Below are positions 14,690 to 22,477 of a stretch of DNA of 32,681 bases, one piece after another; the first letter of the stretch is position 1, and the number at the start of each line of letters is the position of its first letter. The notes under the pieces are model-generated. The model saw only the letters and a program-made list of their open reading frames with translations. It did not search any database and had not been told where the DNA came from. The position numbers were made by a program, and so were the translations under genes. Origin of the DNA: Arthrobacter sp. B2a2-09 (GTDB taxonomy: Bacteria > Actinomycetota > Actinomycetes > Actinomycetales > Micrococcaceae). The stretch lies in assembly GCF_027587375.1 (NCBI RefSeq), contig NZ_JAMXIC010000037.1, positions 1 to 32,681 of the forward strand. Direction: 5' to 3'.

Positions 14690-16288
14690 CTAAGCGAGGG
14701 TGATGAGGTCCAGGTAGTCTTCGTTCCAGTGGTCCTCGACGCCGTCCGGGAGCAGGACCACGCGTTCCGGGTTCAGCGCCTCCACGGCGCCCTCATCGTG
14801 GCTGACGAGCACGACGGCGCCGGAGTAGTTTCGCAGTGCGCCGAGGATCTCAGCGCGGCTGGCGGGGTCGAGGTTGTTGGTGGGCTCGTCCAGTAGCAGC
14901 ACGTTGGCGCTCGAGGCCACGATCGTGGCGAGGGCAAGTCGCGTCTTCTCACCACCGGAAAGCACACCTGCAGGCTTGTCGACGTCGTCACCCGAGAACA
15001 GGAAGGAACCGAGGATCCCGCGGACCTCTGCGTCCTTCATGTCCGGAGCGGATGATCGCATGTTCTCCAGGACAGTGCGGTCGTGGTCAAGGGTTTCGTG
15101 TTCCTGCGCGTAGTAGCCCACTTTGAGCCCGTGGCCCGGGACGATTTCGCCGGTGTCCGGCTTATCCACCCCGGCAAGCATCCGCAGGAGGGTGGTCTTG
15201 CCTGCACCGTTGAGGCCCAGGATGACCACCTTGGAGCCGCGGTCGATGGCCAGGTCCACGTCGGTGAAGATTTCCAGTGAACCGTAGGACTTGCTCAGGC
15301 CTTCTGCCGTGAGCGGAGTCTTGCCGCACGGAGCAGGATCCGGGAAACGCAAGGCTGCCACGCGGTCATGCTCGCGGACTGCTTCCAGGCCGCCAAGCAG
15401 CCGTTCGGCGCGCTTCGCCATGTTCTGCGCCGCCACGGCCTTGGTGGCCTTGGCACGCATCTTGTTGGCCTGGTCCATGAGGACCTGGGCCTTCTTCTCG
15501 GCATTGGCGCGTTCCCGCTTGCGGGCGCGCTCGTCGGTTTCACGCTGCTGCAGGTAGCGCTTCCAACCCATGTTGTAGAAGTCGATCTGCGCCCGGTTGG
15601 CGTCCAGGTGGTAAACCTTGTTGACCGTGGCTTCGAGGAGCTCCACGTCGTGGCTGATCACAATCAGCCCGCCCTGGTGACCCTTGAGGAAGTCGCGGAG
15701 CCAGGTGATGGAGTCCGCATCGAGGTGGTTGGTGGGTTCGTCCAGGAGGAGGGTCTCGGCGTCCGAGTAGAGGATCCTGGCCAGTTCCACGCGGCGGCGC
15801 TGGCCGCCGGAAAGGGTCTTGAGCGGCTGGTTCAGGAGCCGCTCGGGAAGGGCCAGGTTGGAGGAAATAGCTGCGGCTTCGGCCTCGGCCGCATAACCGC
15901 CTCCTGCGAGGAACTCGGCTTCCAAGCGGTCATAGCGGTTCATGGCTTTGCGCTGGACCGTGGCGTCTTCGCTGGACATGTCCGTTTGTGCCTGCTTCAG
16001 CTTGCCCACCACCACGTCGAGGCCGCGGGCGGAAAGGATGCGGTCGCGTGCCAACTGTTCCATGTCCGGGGTCCGCGGATCCTGGGGCAAGTAGCCAATC
16101 TCACCACTGCGGGCAACCTTGCCCGCCGCGGGCAGTCCCTCGCCGGCAAGGACGCGGGTGAGGGTCGTCTTGCCAGCACCGTTCCGGCCAACCAGACCGA
16201 TTTTGTCCCCCTTATCCACGCGGAAGCTCACCTGGTCCATGAGCAGGCGGGCGCCGGCGCGCAGTTCGAGTTCCTGGACGGTAATCAA
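14690..16288 (-). CDS. ABC-F family ATPase
   Basis: A 532-residue protein with two ABC cassettes in tandem and no membrane segment. Cassette 1 has GRNGAGKTT near residue 34, LSGGQRRRVELARIL and LLLDEPTNHLD; cassette 2 has GLNGAGKTT, LSGGEKTRLALATIV and LLLDEPTNNLD. Between them is a highly charged P-site tRNA-interaction linker (ETDERARKRERANAEKK). This is the ABC-F layout of ribosome-associated ATPases (EttA/Uup/YdiF type) that act in translation or antibiotic protection. Which subtype is unclear; no drug-resistance context is visible. The start is TTG at 16286-16288, the only start before the cassette; AAAGG lies 11 bases upstream. Confidence 0.88.
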   Translation of the reverse strand: MITVQELELRAGARLLMDQVSFRVDKGDKIGLVGRNGAGKTTLTRVLAGEGLPAAGKVARSGEIGYLPQDPRTPDMEQLARDRILSARGLDVVVGKLKQAQTDMSSEDATVQRKAMNRYDRLEAEFLAGGGYAAEAEAAAISSNLALPERLLNQPLKTLSGGQRRRVELARILYSDAETLLLDEPTNHLDADSITWLRDFLKGHQGGLIVISHDVELLEATVNKVYHLDANRAQIDFYNMGWKRYLQQRETDERARKRERANAEKKAQVLMDQANKMRAKATKAVAAQNMAKRAERLLGGLEAVREHDRVAALRFPDPAPCGKTPLTAEGLSKSYGSLEIFTDVDLAIDRGSKVVILGLNGAGKTTLLRMLAGVDKPDTGEIVPGHGLKVGYYAQEHETLDHDRTVLENMRSSAPDMKDAEVRGILGSFLFSGDDVDKPAGVLSGGEKTRLALATIVASSANVLLLDEPTNNLDPASRAEILGALRNYSGAVVLVSHDEGAVEALNPERVVLLPDGVEDHWNEDYLDLITLA

Positions 16289-16437
16289 TTCGGGGGATGC
16301 CTTTCAATGGGGAACACCCGCAGCACCGGAGGTCAAGGCGCGGCTGAAGTGGAGGGGCCGAACAAACGGCCTTTACGATTCTACCGCCCACCAGGTCTCA
16401 CGCTCGCCAGCGCCAAGGCTGGGCGCGGTTTACCCGG

Positions 16438-16462
16438 AATAGTAAGTACCCTTGCTACTATT
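16438..16462. promoter_or_regulatory. AT-rich dyad in the ABC-F / membrane-protein spacer
   Basis: AATAGTA (16438-16444) and TACTATT (16456-16462) form a perfect 7-bp inverted repeat with an 11-base centre that itself contains TACCC. It stands out as AT-rich in a GC-rich region and lies in the 270-bp divergent spacer between two genes. It resembles an operator of a dimeric repressor. The rest of the spacer shows nothing else I can name. Confidence 0.4.
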
Positions 16463-16558
16463 TTCGACGCGTGGTTAGGTGAAGGTAGGATCCGGCAGGG
16501 AGCGCGGCATAGTGGCTCAGTGATGAATCCGATTGGACGATTGCGAGGGAGGCTCTCG

Positions 16559-17227
16559 ATGAGCAGTGCAACAGGATCCGAGGGCAAGCACGTCCGGACC
16601 GACCGCGGCCAGGATGAAACCCCGGACGCCGCCGAACCTGACGCTGCCACCCGTGAGACCGTCATTGCCCGCGAAAAGGAGCAGTTCGGCGGAATCAAGA
16701 TTGGCTCCGCTTTCTTCGGCTGGCTGACCGCCACGGGGATGGCCGTTCTACTAGTCGCATTCCTGGCAGCCGCGGGGATCGCTGTTGGACTCGCCAACAA
16801 CGCGAACGTCAGTGACGCCCTGAATCTGGCGTCATCGCAGACGGTGGGCATTGCGGGAATCATCGCGCTCCTGGTGATCCTGTTCCTCTCCTATTATTGC
16901 GGCGGCTACGTTGCCGGACGCATGGCCCGGTTCAACGGCGTCAGGCAGGGGGTCATGGTCTGGCTGTGGGCAATTATTGTCGCCGTGCTGGTGGCGTTGC
17001 TGGGCTTGCTCGCCGGACCGCGATTCAATATCCTCGCCAACGTGAACAGCTTCCCGAGGATTCCCGTGAATGAGGGACGGCTGAGCACGACTGGCATCAT
17101 CGCCGCGGTCGTGGTGGCAGCAGTGACCCTCGTCGCCGCGGTAATCGGGGGACTGGCCGGCATGCACTACCACCGCAAGGTGGACCGGGCGGGCTTCACC
17201 CCAACGGAAGAGGACGTCGCGGCTTAG
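16559..17227 (+). CDS. Four-helix membrane protein of unknown function
   Basis: A 222-residue protein. A charged N terminus of about 55 residues (HVRTDRGQDETPDAAEPD) is followed by four membrane helices: from FFGWLTATGMAVLLVAFL, LLVILFLSYYCGGYVAGRMA, MVWLWAIIVAVLVALLG and IIAAVVVAAVTLVAAVIGG. It ends with a short cytoplasmic tail (HRKVDRAGFTPTEEDVAA). I do not recognise a named family, though YYCGGYVAGRMARF followed by a short loop is typical of small actinobacterial membrane proteins. The ATG at 16559 has AGGGAGG six bases upstream, an excellent ribosome site; an ATG at 16523 is in frame but has none. A candidate operator (16438-16462) precedes it. No clear terminator separates it from bioY. 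Confidence 0.8.
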   Translation: MSSATGSEGKHVRTDRGQDETPDAAEPDAATRETVIAREKEQFGGIKIGSAFFGWLTATGMAVLLVAFLAAAGIAVGLANNANVSDALNLASSQTVGIAGIIALLVILFLSYYCGGYVAGRMARFNGVRQGVMVWLWAIIVAVLVALLGLLAGPRFNILANVNSFPRIPVNEGRLSTTGIIAAVVVAAVTLVAAVIGGLAGMHYHRKVDRAGFTPTEEDVAA

Positions 17228-17386
17228 CCAAAAGCCACTCCGGCCGCTCAGCGGGCCATTCTTTGTACCTTGGCCCCAAGGCCTTGCTGCGCTGCTCGTG
17301 GACACCCTACAAAATGACGTATCCAGCTGCTCTGTAGTGTCGGTTTCAGGGGATTCATTCCGCCCCGGGCAAAGACAGGACACACC

Positions 17387-18001
17387 ATGAGCAGCACCGA
17401 AACCGCATCCACGCGACGAACCCCTCCCCGCACCCGTTGGACGTCCACGGACATCGGCCTCATCGCGGTATTCGCAGCCCTGGTGGCCGCCTCAACGCTG
17501 ATTCCGGGCATTCCGGTCGGGGCCCTGGGCGTGCCGATCACCCTGCAGACCCTCGCTGTCATCCTGACCGGCCTCGTGCTCGGTGGCGGCCGGGCATTTG
17601 CCGCCGTCGGGCTTTACACCCTGCTCGGTTTCGCCGGACTGCCGATCTTCAGCGGAGGCCGCAGCGGACTCGGTATCCTGGCAACACCATCGGCCGGCTA
17701 CATCATCGCCTTTCCCTTGGCGGCGGCCGCCGCCGGCTGGCTGGCAGCGATCGTGATCCGCAAGACCGTAAAGTACCGTGCCGTCTTCCTGTTTGCCGCA
17801 GCCATGATCAGCACAATCGTCCTTATCCACGGCCTTGGCGTGCTTGGCTTCATGGTCAATGCCAAGTTTGACTTCGCCAAGGCATTCCTGGCCGACCTGC
17901 CCTACTACCCCGGCGATACCATCAAGAACGTCCTGGCGGCGATCATCGCCGTCTCGCTCCACAAGGCCTTCCCGGACATCCTGGTCCGCCGCGTCAAATA
18001 A
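17387..18001 (+). CDS. bioY: Biotin transporter substrate-binding protein BioY
   Basis: A 204-residue S component of an ECF transporter that captures biotin at the membrane. Six hydrophobic helices are visible. The family features are VPITLQTLAVILTGLVLG, GLYTLLGFAGLPIFSGG and TPSAGYIIAFPLAA. It is followed by its own ATPase and T component, so it is the bioYMN type, not solitary BioY. AGGA lies seven bases before the ATG. The 159-bp upstream region has possible TTGCTG (17284) and TACAAA (17308) promoter boxes. I see no clear BioQ or BirA operator, although biotin control would be expected. Confidence 0.92.
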   Translation: MSSTETASTRRTPPRTRWTSTDIGLIAVFAALVAASTLIPGIPVGALGVPITLQTLAVILTGLVLGGGRAFAAVGLYTLLGFAGLPIFSGGRSGLGILATPSAGYIIAFPLAAAAAGWLAAIVIRKTVKYRAVFLFAAAMISTIVLIHGLGVLGFMVNAKFDFAKAFLADLPYYPGDTIKNVLAAIIAVSLHKAFPDILVRRVK

Positions 18002-18019
18002 AGCGGGAACAATCAGTAC

Positions 18020-18751
18020 ATGAACACCATCATTCTCAGCGAAGTCTCAGTGCGCGTAGCCGTCGATGGCAGCCCGGCGCCCAAGACCTTGCTGCAGGAC
18101 GTCTCTTTGGAACTCACAGAGCGACGCATCGCCGTCATTGGGGCCAACGGCTCGGGAAAGTCCACCCTGCTTCGCTTGCTCAACGGCCTGGTGGCTCCAA
18201 GCGAGGGTACCGTCAGCGTCAACGGCGCAGACAGCATGCGGGCCGTTCGTCAGGTCCGCAGCCAAGTGGGCTTCGTCTTCACCGATCCCCTGTCGCAATT
18301 GGTCATGCCAACCGGCCGGGAAGATGTTGAACTCTCCCTGCGGCGTTCCATCAAGAACTCCAAAGAGCGTGCGGCCCGGGCAGAAGCTGTCCTGGAACGG
18401 TTCGGCCTCCTGGACCTCGCCGATCAGAGTATTTACGAGCTCTCCGGCGGAGAACGGCAGCTGCTCGCCCTCGCCGCCGTCCTCGCGGTGAATCCCGCCG
18501 TGCTGGTTCTCGACGAGCCTTCAACGCTGCTGGACCTGCGCAACCGGGAGCTGCTCAGGCGCACACTTGCGGGTCTGGAGCAACAAATCATCATGTCCAC
18601 CCACGATCTCGACCTTGCCCTCGAAGCGGATCGCGCGTTGGTGGTGGACGGCGGACGGATAGTGTTCGACGGCGGAGCAGCCGACGCCGTCGAACACTAC
18701 CGCGCGCTCTGCTCAGCTGAATCCCCACAGGGCAAGGTGCAGGCGACGTGA
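18020..18751 (+). CDS. bioM: Biotin ECF transporter ATPase BioM
   Basis: A 243-residue ABC ATPase of the energy-coupling-factor class. It has Walker A GANGSGKST, Q-loop region VGFVFTDPLSQLVMPT (typical of EcfA), signature LSGGERQLLALAAVL, Walker B VLVLDEPSTLLD and switch His in STHDLDLALEADR. It drives biotin uptake with BioY and BioN. It begins 18 bases after bioY and its stop overlaps the bioN start by four bases (GTGA), so the three are one operon. A single ATPase gene is present, so it presumably forms a homodimer, as in other BioMNY systems. Confidence 0.92.
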   Translation: MNTIILSEVSVRVAVDGSPAPKTLLQDVSLELTERRIAVIGANGSGKSTLLRLLNGLVAPSEGTVSVNGADSMRAVRQVRSQVGFVFTDPLSQLVMPTGREDVELSLRRSIKNSKERAARAEAVLERFGLLDLADQSIYELSGGERQLLALAAVLAVNPAVLVLDEPSTLLDLRNRELLRRTLAGLEQQIIMSTHDLDLALEADRALVVDGGRIVFDGGAADAVEHYRALCSAESPQGKVQAT

Positions 18752-19371
18752 GGGGCCACGGGGTCCTGATCCCCAACTATGTGCGGGGCGACTCGATCGT
18801 GCACCGCACGCCCCTGTGGCTCAAGTTTCTGTTGGTTGCCGGCTGCGGCCTGGCATCGTTCCTGATTGTCGACTGGCTTGTCTCGGCAGTGGTCCTCGCC
18901 GTGATGTGCGGGCTCTTCCTGCTGAGCGGTGCGGGGTTCCGACGGCTCGCGCATTCGGTGTGGCTCGTGACGCCCATCCTTGTGGCGATCGGCGCCTTCC
19001 AATGGTGGCAGCTGGGCGGGCCTGTTGCCGCACGGATCGTGCTCAATGTACTTGTCTGCGTCGTCGCGGCGTCGGTGCTGACGGTCACGACTCCGGTGCA
19101 GACATTGCTGGACGGTGTGGTTGCCCTGTCCAGGCCGTTCAAGCGTTTCGGGGCGGACCCTGAACGCTTCGCGCTGACCATCGCTATCATGTTGCGCAGC
19201 CTTCCGTTCATCGCCGGCGCATTCTCCGATGTCCGTGACTCAGCCCGGGCGCGGGGGCTTGAGCGCAATCCCCGTGCCTTGGTCTTGCCGGTATTCATCA
19301 CCACGGTCGCCTATGCGCGGCAGACCGGCGACGCCCTGGCCGCGCGCGGCTTGGGCGACGCCGAAGACTAA
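18748..19371 (+). CDS. bioN: Biotin ECF transporter transmembrane protein BioN
   Basis: A 207-residue EcfT-type protein that couples the ATPase to BioY. It has about five membrane helices and the two cytoplasmic coupling helices with their Ala-Arg-Gly motifs (DSARARGLERN and LAARGLGDAED). The GTG start overlaps the bioM stop by four bases. It ends 12 bases from the stop of the convergent thiolase gene with no hairpin between, so read-through in both directions is likely. Confidence 0.9.
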   Translation: MRGHGVLIPNYVRGDSIVHRTPLWLKFLLVAGCGLASFLIVDWLVSAVVLAVMCGLFLLSGAGFRRLAHSVWLVTPILVAIGAFQWWQLGGPVAARIVLNVLVCVVAASVLTVTTPVQTLLDGVVALSRPFKRFGADPERFALTIAIMLRSLPFIAGAFSDVRDSARARGLERNPRALVLPVFITTVAYARQTGDALAARGLGDAED

Positions 19372-19383
19372 CCGCCCGGACGA

Positions 19384-20601
19384 CTAATCGCCCGGCAACT
19401 GCGTGTACTGGAACATCGCCGCCGTACCCATTCCGCCTGCGATGCTGATCATCGCCAGCGCCAAGCTCTCCCGGCCTGGCTGCGCTTCGGCAATCCTGCG
19501 GGCCTGGGACAGTATCCTGGTCACCAGGACCGCCCCCGACGCACCATAGGCGTGCCCCAAAGCGAGGGCGCCGCCGTCGAGGTTCGCCCGCTCCGGTCCC
19601 ACTCCCAGCGCGTCAAGGCAGGCGAGCGTCTGCGAAGCGAATGCCTCGTTGAATTCCACGAGGTCCAGTTTCCCTGGTTCGACACCAAGCTCCGCCAGCA
19701 ATCGCTTGGCCGCCACTGAAGCTCCGATACCCAGCAGTTCCGGGTCCACGCCTGCAGTGTCGCAGCCCAGGACGAGCAGTCCGTCGGCGGCACCAAGTTG
19801 CCGTGCCCGCTGCAGTGAAGTGATGACGACGGCGGAGGCCGCGTCAGCGTCGAAGCACGAGTTTCCGGCCGTCACGGTGCCGCCCGGTACGAATGCGGGC
19901 GGAAAACGGGCCATGAGTCCGGCCTTGAGGGATGCCCGGGGTCCGTCATCCGCCTGGACCACGGCGCCCCCTGCTTCCAAGGGAACAATTTCGGGGACGA
20001 ATGCGCCCGTGGCACTGGCGGCGACGGCCCGCTGGTGACTCCGTAGGGCGAAGTCATCCTGTTGTTCGCGGCTGATGCAGAATTTCCGCGCCACATTTTC
20101 GGCGGCCACACCCATGTCCGGGTCTCGGAACCAGGGTGGGACAAAGGTGGCGCGAGTGTAAAAGTCCGGCTCGCCGTCGGGGTCTTGATTTCGCCTGGCA
20201 CGCAGCGGAGCAGTGCTGATGCTCTCCACTCCCCCGGCCAAAAAGACGCCATTGCCGCCCGCGGCAACGAGCCGGGAGGACAGGGCGATGGCGTCGAGTC
20301 CGGAACCGCACTGCCGGTCCACGGTCAGTCCAGGAACCCCCACAGGCAGTCCCGCGTGCAAGGCGGCATACCGGGCCAGGTTTCCGCCCCCGCCCACCGC
20401 ATTGCCGATCACGACGTCGCTGACGTCCGAGCCGGCAACACCCGTGGTTGTCAGCAGTGAGCGCAGGACCGGGGAGAGGAGCTCCTCGGCGCGAAGCGAC
20501 TTCAATTGTCCGTTGGCCCGGCAAATAGGTGTCCGCAGGGCGGCAATGATCACCGGCTGGCGCGAAGGGTCCAGCCCTGTGCCCGGCTCCCGGCTAGGCA
20601 A
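19384..20601 (-). CDS. Thiolase family acyltransferase lacking the second catalytic cysteine
   Basis: A thiolase-fold protein of about 405 residues. The nucleophile is in DRQCGSGLDAI, NEAFA is intact, and LGHAYGASGA provides the catalytic histidine. In the C-terminal motif, where thiolases have C-x-G-x-G (for example CIGGGMG), this protein has SIAGGMGTA: the codon at 19444-19446 is AGC (Ser). It may therefore differ in thiolysis or condensation activity. The pair with the preceding AMP-binding enzyme, next to bioY, recalls B. subtilis YhfS-YhfT-YhfU. The start is uncertain: the TTG at 20599-20601 overlaps the ligase stop, an earlier TTG is at 20629-20631, and neither has a good ribosome site. 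Confidence 0.8.
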   Translation of the reverse strand: MPSREPGTGLDPSRQPVIIAALRTPICRANGQLKSLRAEELLSPVLRSLLTTTGVAGSDVSDVVIGNAVGGGGNLARYAALHAGLPVGVPGLTVDRQCGSGLDAIALSSRLVAAGGNGVFLAGGVESISTAPLRARRNQDPDGEPDFYTRATFVPPWFRDPDMGVAAENVARKFCISREQQDDFALRSHQRAVAASATGAFVPEIVPLEAGGAVVQADDGPRASLKAGLMARFPPAFVPGGTVTAGNSCFDADAASAVVITSLQRARQLGAADGLLVLGCDTAGVDPELLGIGASVAAKRLLAELGVEPGKLDLVEFNEAFASQTLACLDALGVGPERANLDGGALALGHAYGASGAVLVTRILSQARRIAEAQPGRESLALAMISIAGGMGTAAMFQYTQLPGD

Positions 20602-22003
20602 GGGGTTTCGCCCGCGGATCGTTGTTCTCAATCCAGTCCAGCAAGATCTGCCGGCTGACCTTCCCGCGGTCCGTCACGGGCAATTCGGACAGCGTGAAAT
20701 AGCGCAAGGGCCGCTTGTCCCGGGCCAGCAAACCGTCCAGTCCCGTCTTCACCTGGGTTGCCGTCACCGAACCGTAGGCGGGTACGATCCCTGCGACGAC
20801 TTTCTCGCCGCGGACTTCGTCCAGCATTCCAACCGCGACGGCGGCCGAAACCCCGGGGACCGAGGCCAAGGCAAGCTCCACCTCATGGGGATAGACGTTC
20901 CTGCCGGAGGTGATGATCATGTCAGACCGACGGCCGAGGATATGCAGGACACCGGAGTCCACATAGCCCTGGTCCCCCACCGTGTACCAACCGTCAAAGC
21001 ACCGCAGCGCCTGGCCGTCGTCGCCCCACAGATACCCGTTGCTGACCATGCCGGAGCGGACGCAGATGTTCCCGTCGGCCCCTTCGGCCCGCTCCGCGCC
21101 GTCGTCGTCCATGATCTTGAGTTCGACGCCGGGAAACGGGCCGCCGATTCCGGTGCCGCCGGGGTCGAGCGGTTCCCCGGCAGCAAGCCGCGTTCCGGAA
21201 ACGAAACTGAGCTCTGACGCACCGTAGTACTCGAAAATTGCCGCATTGGGCGCCCAGCGCCTGGCGGCCTCCAGCGTTCGGGCATCCAGCTTCGAGCCTG
21301 CGCAAATGATGCTCCGCACGCCGGATGCGTCCACGCCTCCGGCCAGTCCGCGCTCGCTCAGCAGGCGCAGCATGGTGGGCACGAGGACGAGGCGCGTGAC
21401 GCCGTCGTAACTGATGGCTGCGTGGACATCGCCGACGTCGAAAGTCTCCAGAGTGTGGAAGGCCGCCCCGGCATACAGGCATTCGGACAGGGCGTATAGG
21501 TTCAAGCTCGCGGCCAGCGGCCCGGGCGCGAGTGTCCTATCCTCCGGTGTCAGCCCGAAGAATTCGATGGAGGCGTCAAACGAGACCTGCCACGAACGCC
21601 GTGACCGGGTGAAGGCCTTGGGGACGGACGTGGTTCCGGAGGTCAGGCCGATCAGGAAGGTGGTGTCGGGATGGCCGTCAGCAAGCTCTGGGGCAGCGAC
21701 CGGCCCGGCAGCGTTGCCGGGTTGCGCTTGTCCAATCCTCTGGGCGACCTCATCGATCATGGTTTGCGGCCACAGCGGGTCGAGCACGGCACAGCGCCGC
21801 TCGCCGGCCACCGCGGCCGTGTAAGCCACCACGAAGTCCAGGGAATTGGGCTCGGCGAGTACCGTCGTCGCGGCAGTCTCCTCCAGGCGCAGGGTTGCGG
21901 CGTCCCGAAGGTCAGCCCAGTTGAGCCGTTTGCCGCCGACGACGACGGCAGTGTCGTCGGGGCGTTCATCGGCCCAGAGCTGAAGTTTGTCCAGAAAAGG
22001 CAT
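20594..22003 (-). CDS. AMP-binding acyl-CoA synthetase-like enzyme
   Basis: A 469-residue member of the acyl-adenylate-forming superfamily. It should activate a carboxylic acid with ATP and pass it to CoA. Motifs: phosphate loop LTSGTTSVPKAF, IFEYYGASELSF, YTVGDQGYVD, the hinge GRRSDMIITSGRNVYPHEVE, and the catalytic lysine in TDRGKVSRQ. It is shorter than long-chain FadD and close in size to MenE/YhfT-type enzymes. The substrate is unknown; the link to bioY and a thiolase suggests an acid connected to biotin precursors. Of two adjacent ATGs I use 22001-22003, because a TAAAAT box (22010-22015) ends six bases upstream with no ribosome site, suggesting leaderless mRNA. Confidence 0.82.
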   Translation of the reverse strand: MPFLDKLQLWADERPDDTAVVVGGKRLNWADLRDAATLRLEETAATTVLAEPNSLDFVVAYTAAVAGERRCAVLDPLWPQTMIDEVAQRIGQAQPGNAAGPVAAPELADGHPDTTFLIGLTSGTTSVPKAFTRSRRSWQVSFDASIEFFGLTPEDRTLAPGPLAASLNLYALSECLYAGAAFHTLETFDVGDVHAAISYDGVTRLVLVPTMLRLLSERGLAGGVDASGVRSIICAGSKLDARTLEAARRWAPNAAIFEYYGASELSFVSGTRLAAGEPLDPGGTGIGGPFPGVELKIMDDDGAERAEGADGNICVRSGMVSNGYLWGDDGQALRCFDGWYTVGDQGYVDSGVLHILGRRSDMIITSGRNVYPHEVELALASVPGVSAAVAVGMLDEVRGEKVVAGIVPAYGSVTATQVKTGLDGLLARDKRPLRYFTLSELPVTDRGKVSRQILLDWIENNDPRAKPLA

Positions 22004-22074
22004 CATCGAATTTTAGCCCCTGCCGCAGGTCCGCGGCTTTCTGTGACGCCAAACGTTCGGCCGGGTTCCAAGGC

Positions 22075-22128
22075 GTACGACGACGGCCGGCCACCTTCGC
22101 GCTGGAAGGTGACCGGCCGTCGTCGTAC
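22075..22128. terminator. Hairpin terminator after the suf operon
   Basis: A 16-bp perfect inverted repeat (22075-22090 with 22113-22128, core CGACGACGGCCGG) encloses a second 7-bp stem CACCTTC/GAAGGTG. It begins three bases past the stop of the DUF59 gene. No T run follows on the minus strand, as is common for terminators in high-GC Gram-positives. Confidence 0.7.
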
Positions 22129-22130
22129 TT

Positions 22131-22463
22131 CTAGATGTTGAAGCCGAGGGCCCGCATCTGGTCTTTGCCGTCGTCCGTGATCCGCTCGGGACCCCATGGC
22201 GGCATCCATACCCAGTTGAGGCGCCAGTCGTCCACGATTCCGTCGAGCGACTGGCCGACCTGCTCTTCAAGGACATCGGTCAGCGGACATGCCGCCGTCG
22301 TCAACGTCATGTCGATGAGCAGAGCGCCGTCCTCCTCCGAGTACTTCAGACCGTAGAGCAGCCCAAGGTCCACCACGTTGACACCGAGTTCCGGGTCAAT
22401 GACATCCTTGAGCGCCTCCTCGACGTCCTCGAGGCTGGTGCGAGCCGCGTTGATTTCGGTCAT
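22131..22463 (-). CDS. DUF59/MIP18 family metal-sulfur cluster assembly factor
   Basis: A 110-residue protein of the PaaD/SufT-like DUF59 family, which helps in Fe-S cluster maturation or transfer. The family core is visible: LKDVIDPELGVNVVDLGLLY, then DMTLTTAACPLTDVLEEQV with the conserved Cys, and WMPPWGPERITDDGK at the end. It is the last gene of the suf operon, 14 bases after sufC, as Rv1466 ends the mycobacterial operon. Confidence 0.9.
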   Translation of the reverse strand: MTEINAARTSLEDVEEALKDVIDPELGVNVVDLGLLYGLKYSEEDGALLIDMTLTTAACPLTDVLEEQVGQSLDGIVDDWRLNWVWMPPWGPERITDDGKDQMRALGFNI

Positions 22464-22477
22464 GGCGGGAGTCCTAA

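Noticed and set aside
15368..17227. Possible 619-residue protein including the four-helix membrane protein
   Set aside because: The first 400 codons are antisense to the ABC-F gene. The ATG at 16559 has a strong ribosome site and starts a complete membrane protein.
17228..17386. Biotin operator (BirA or BioQ type) upstream of bioY
   Set aside because: No convincing long inverted repeat was found. The CCTTGG-CC-CCAAGG palindrome at about 17266-17279 is closer to the previous gene and has no known link to biotin control.
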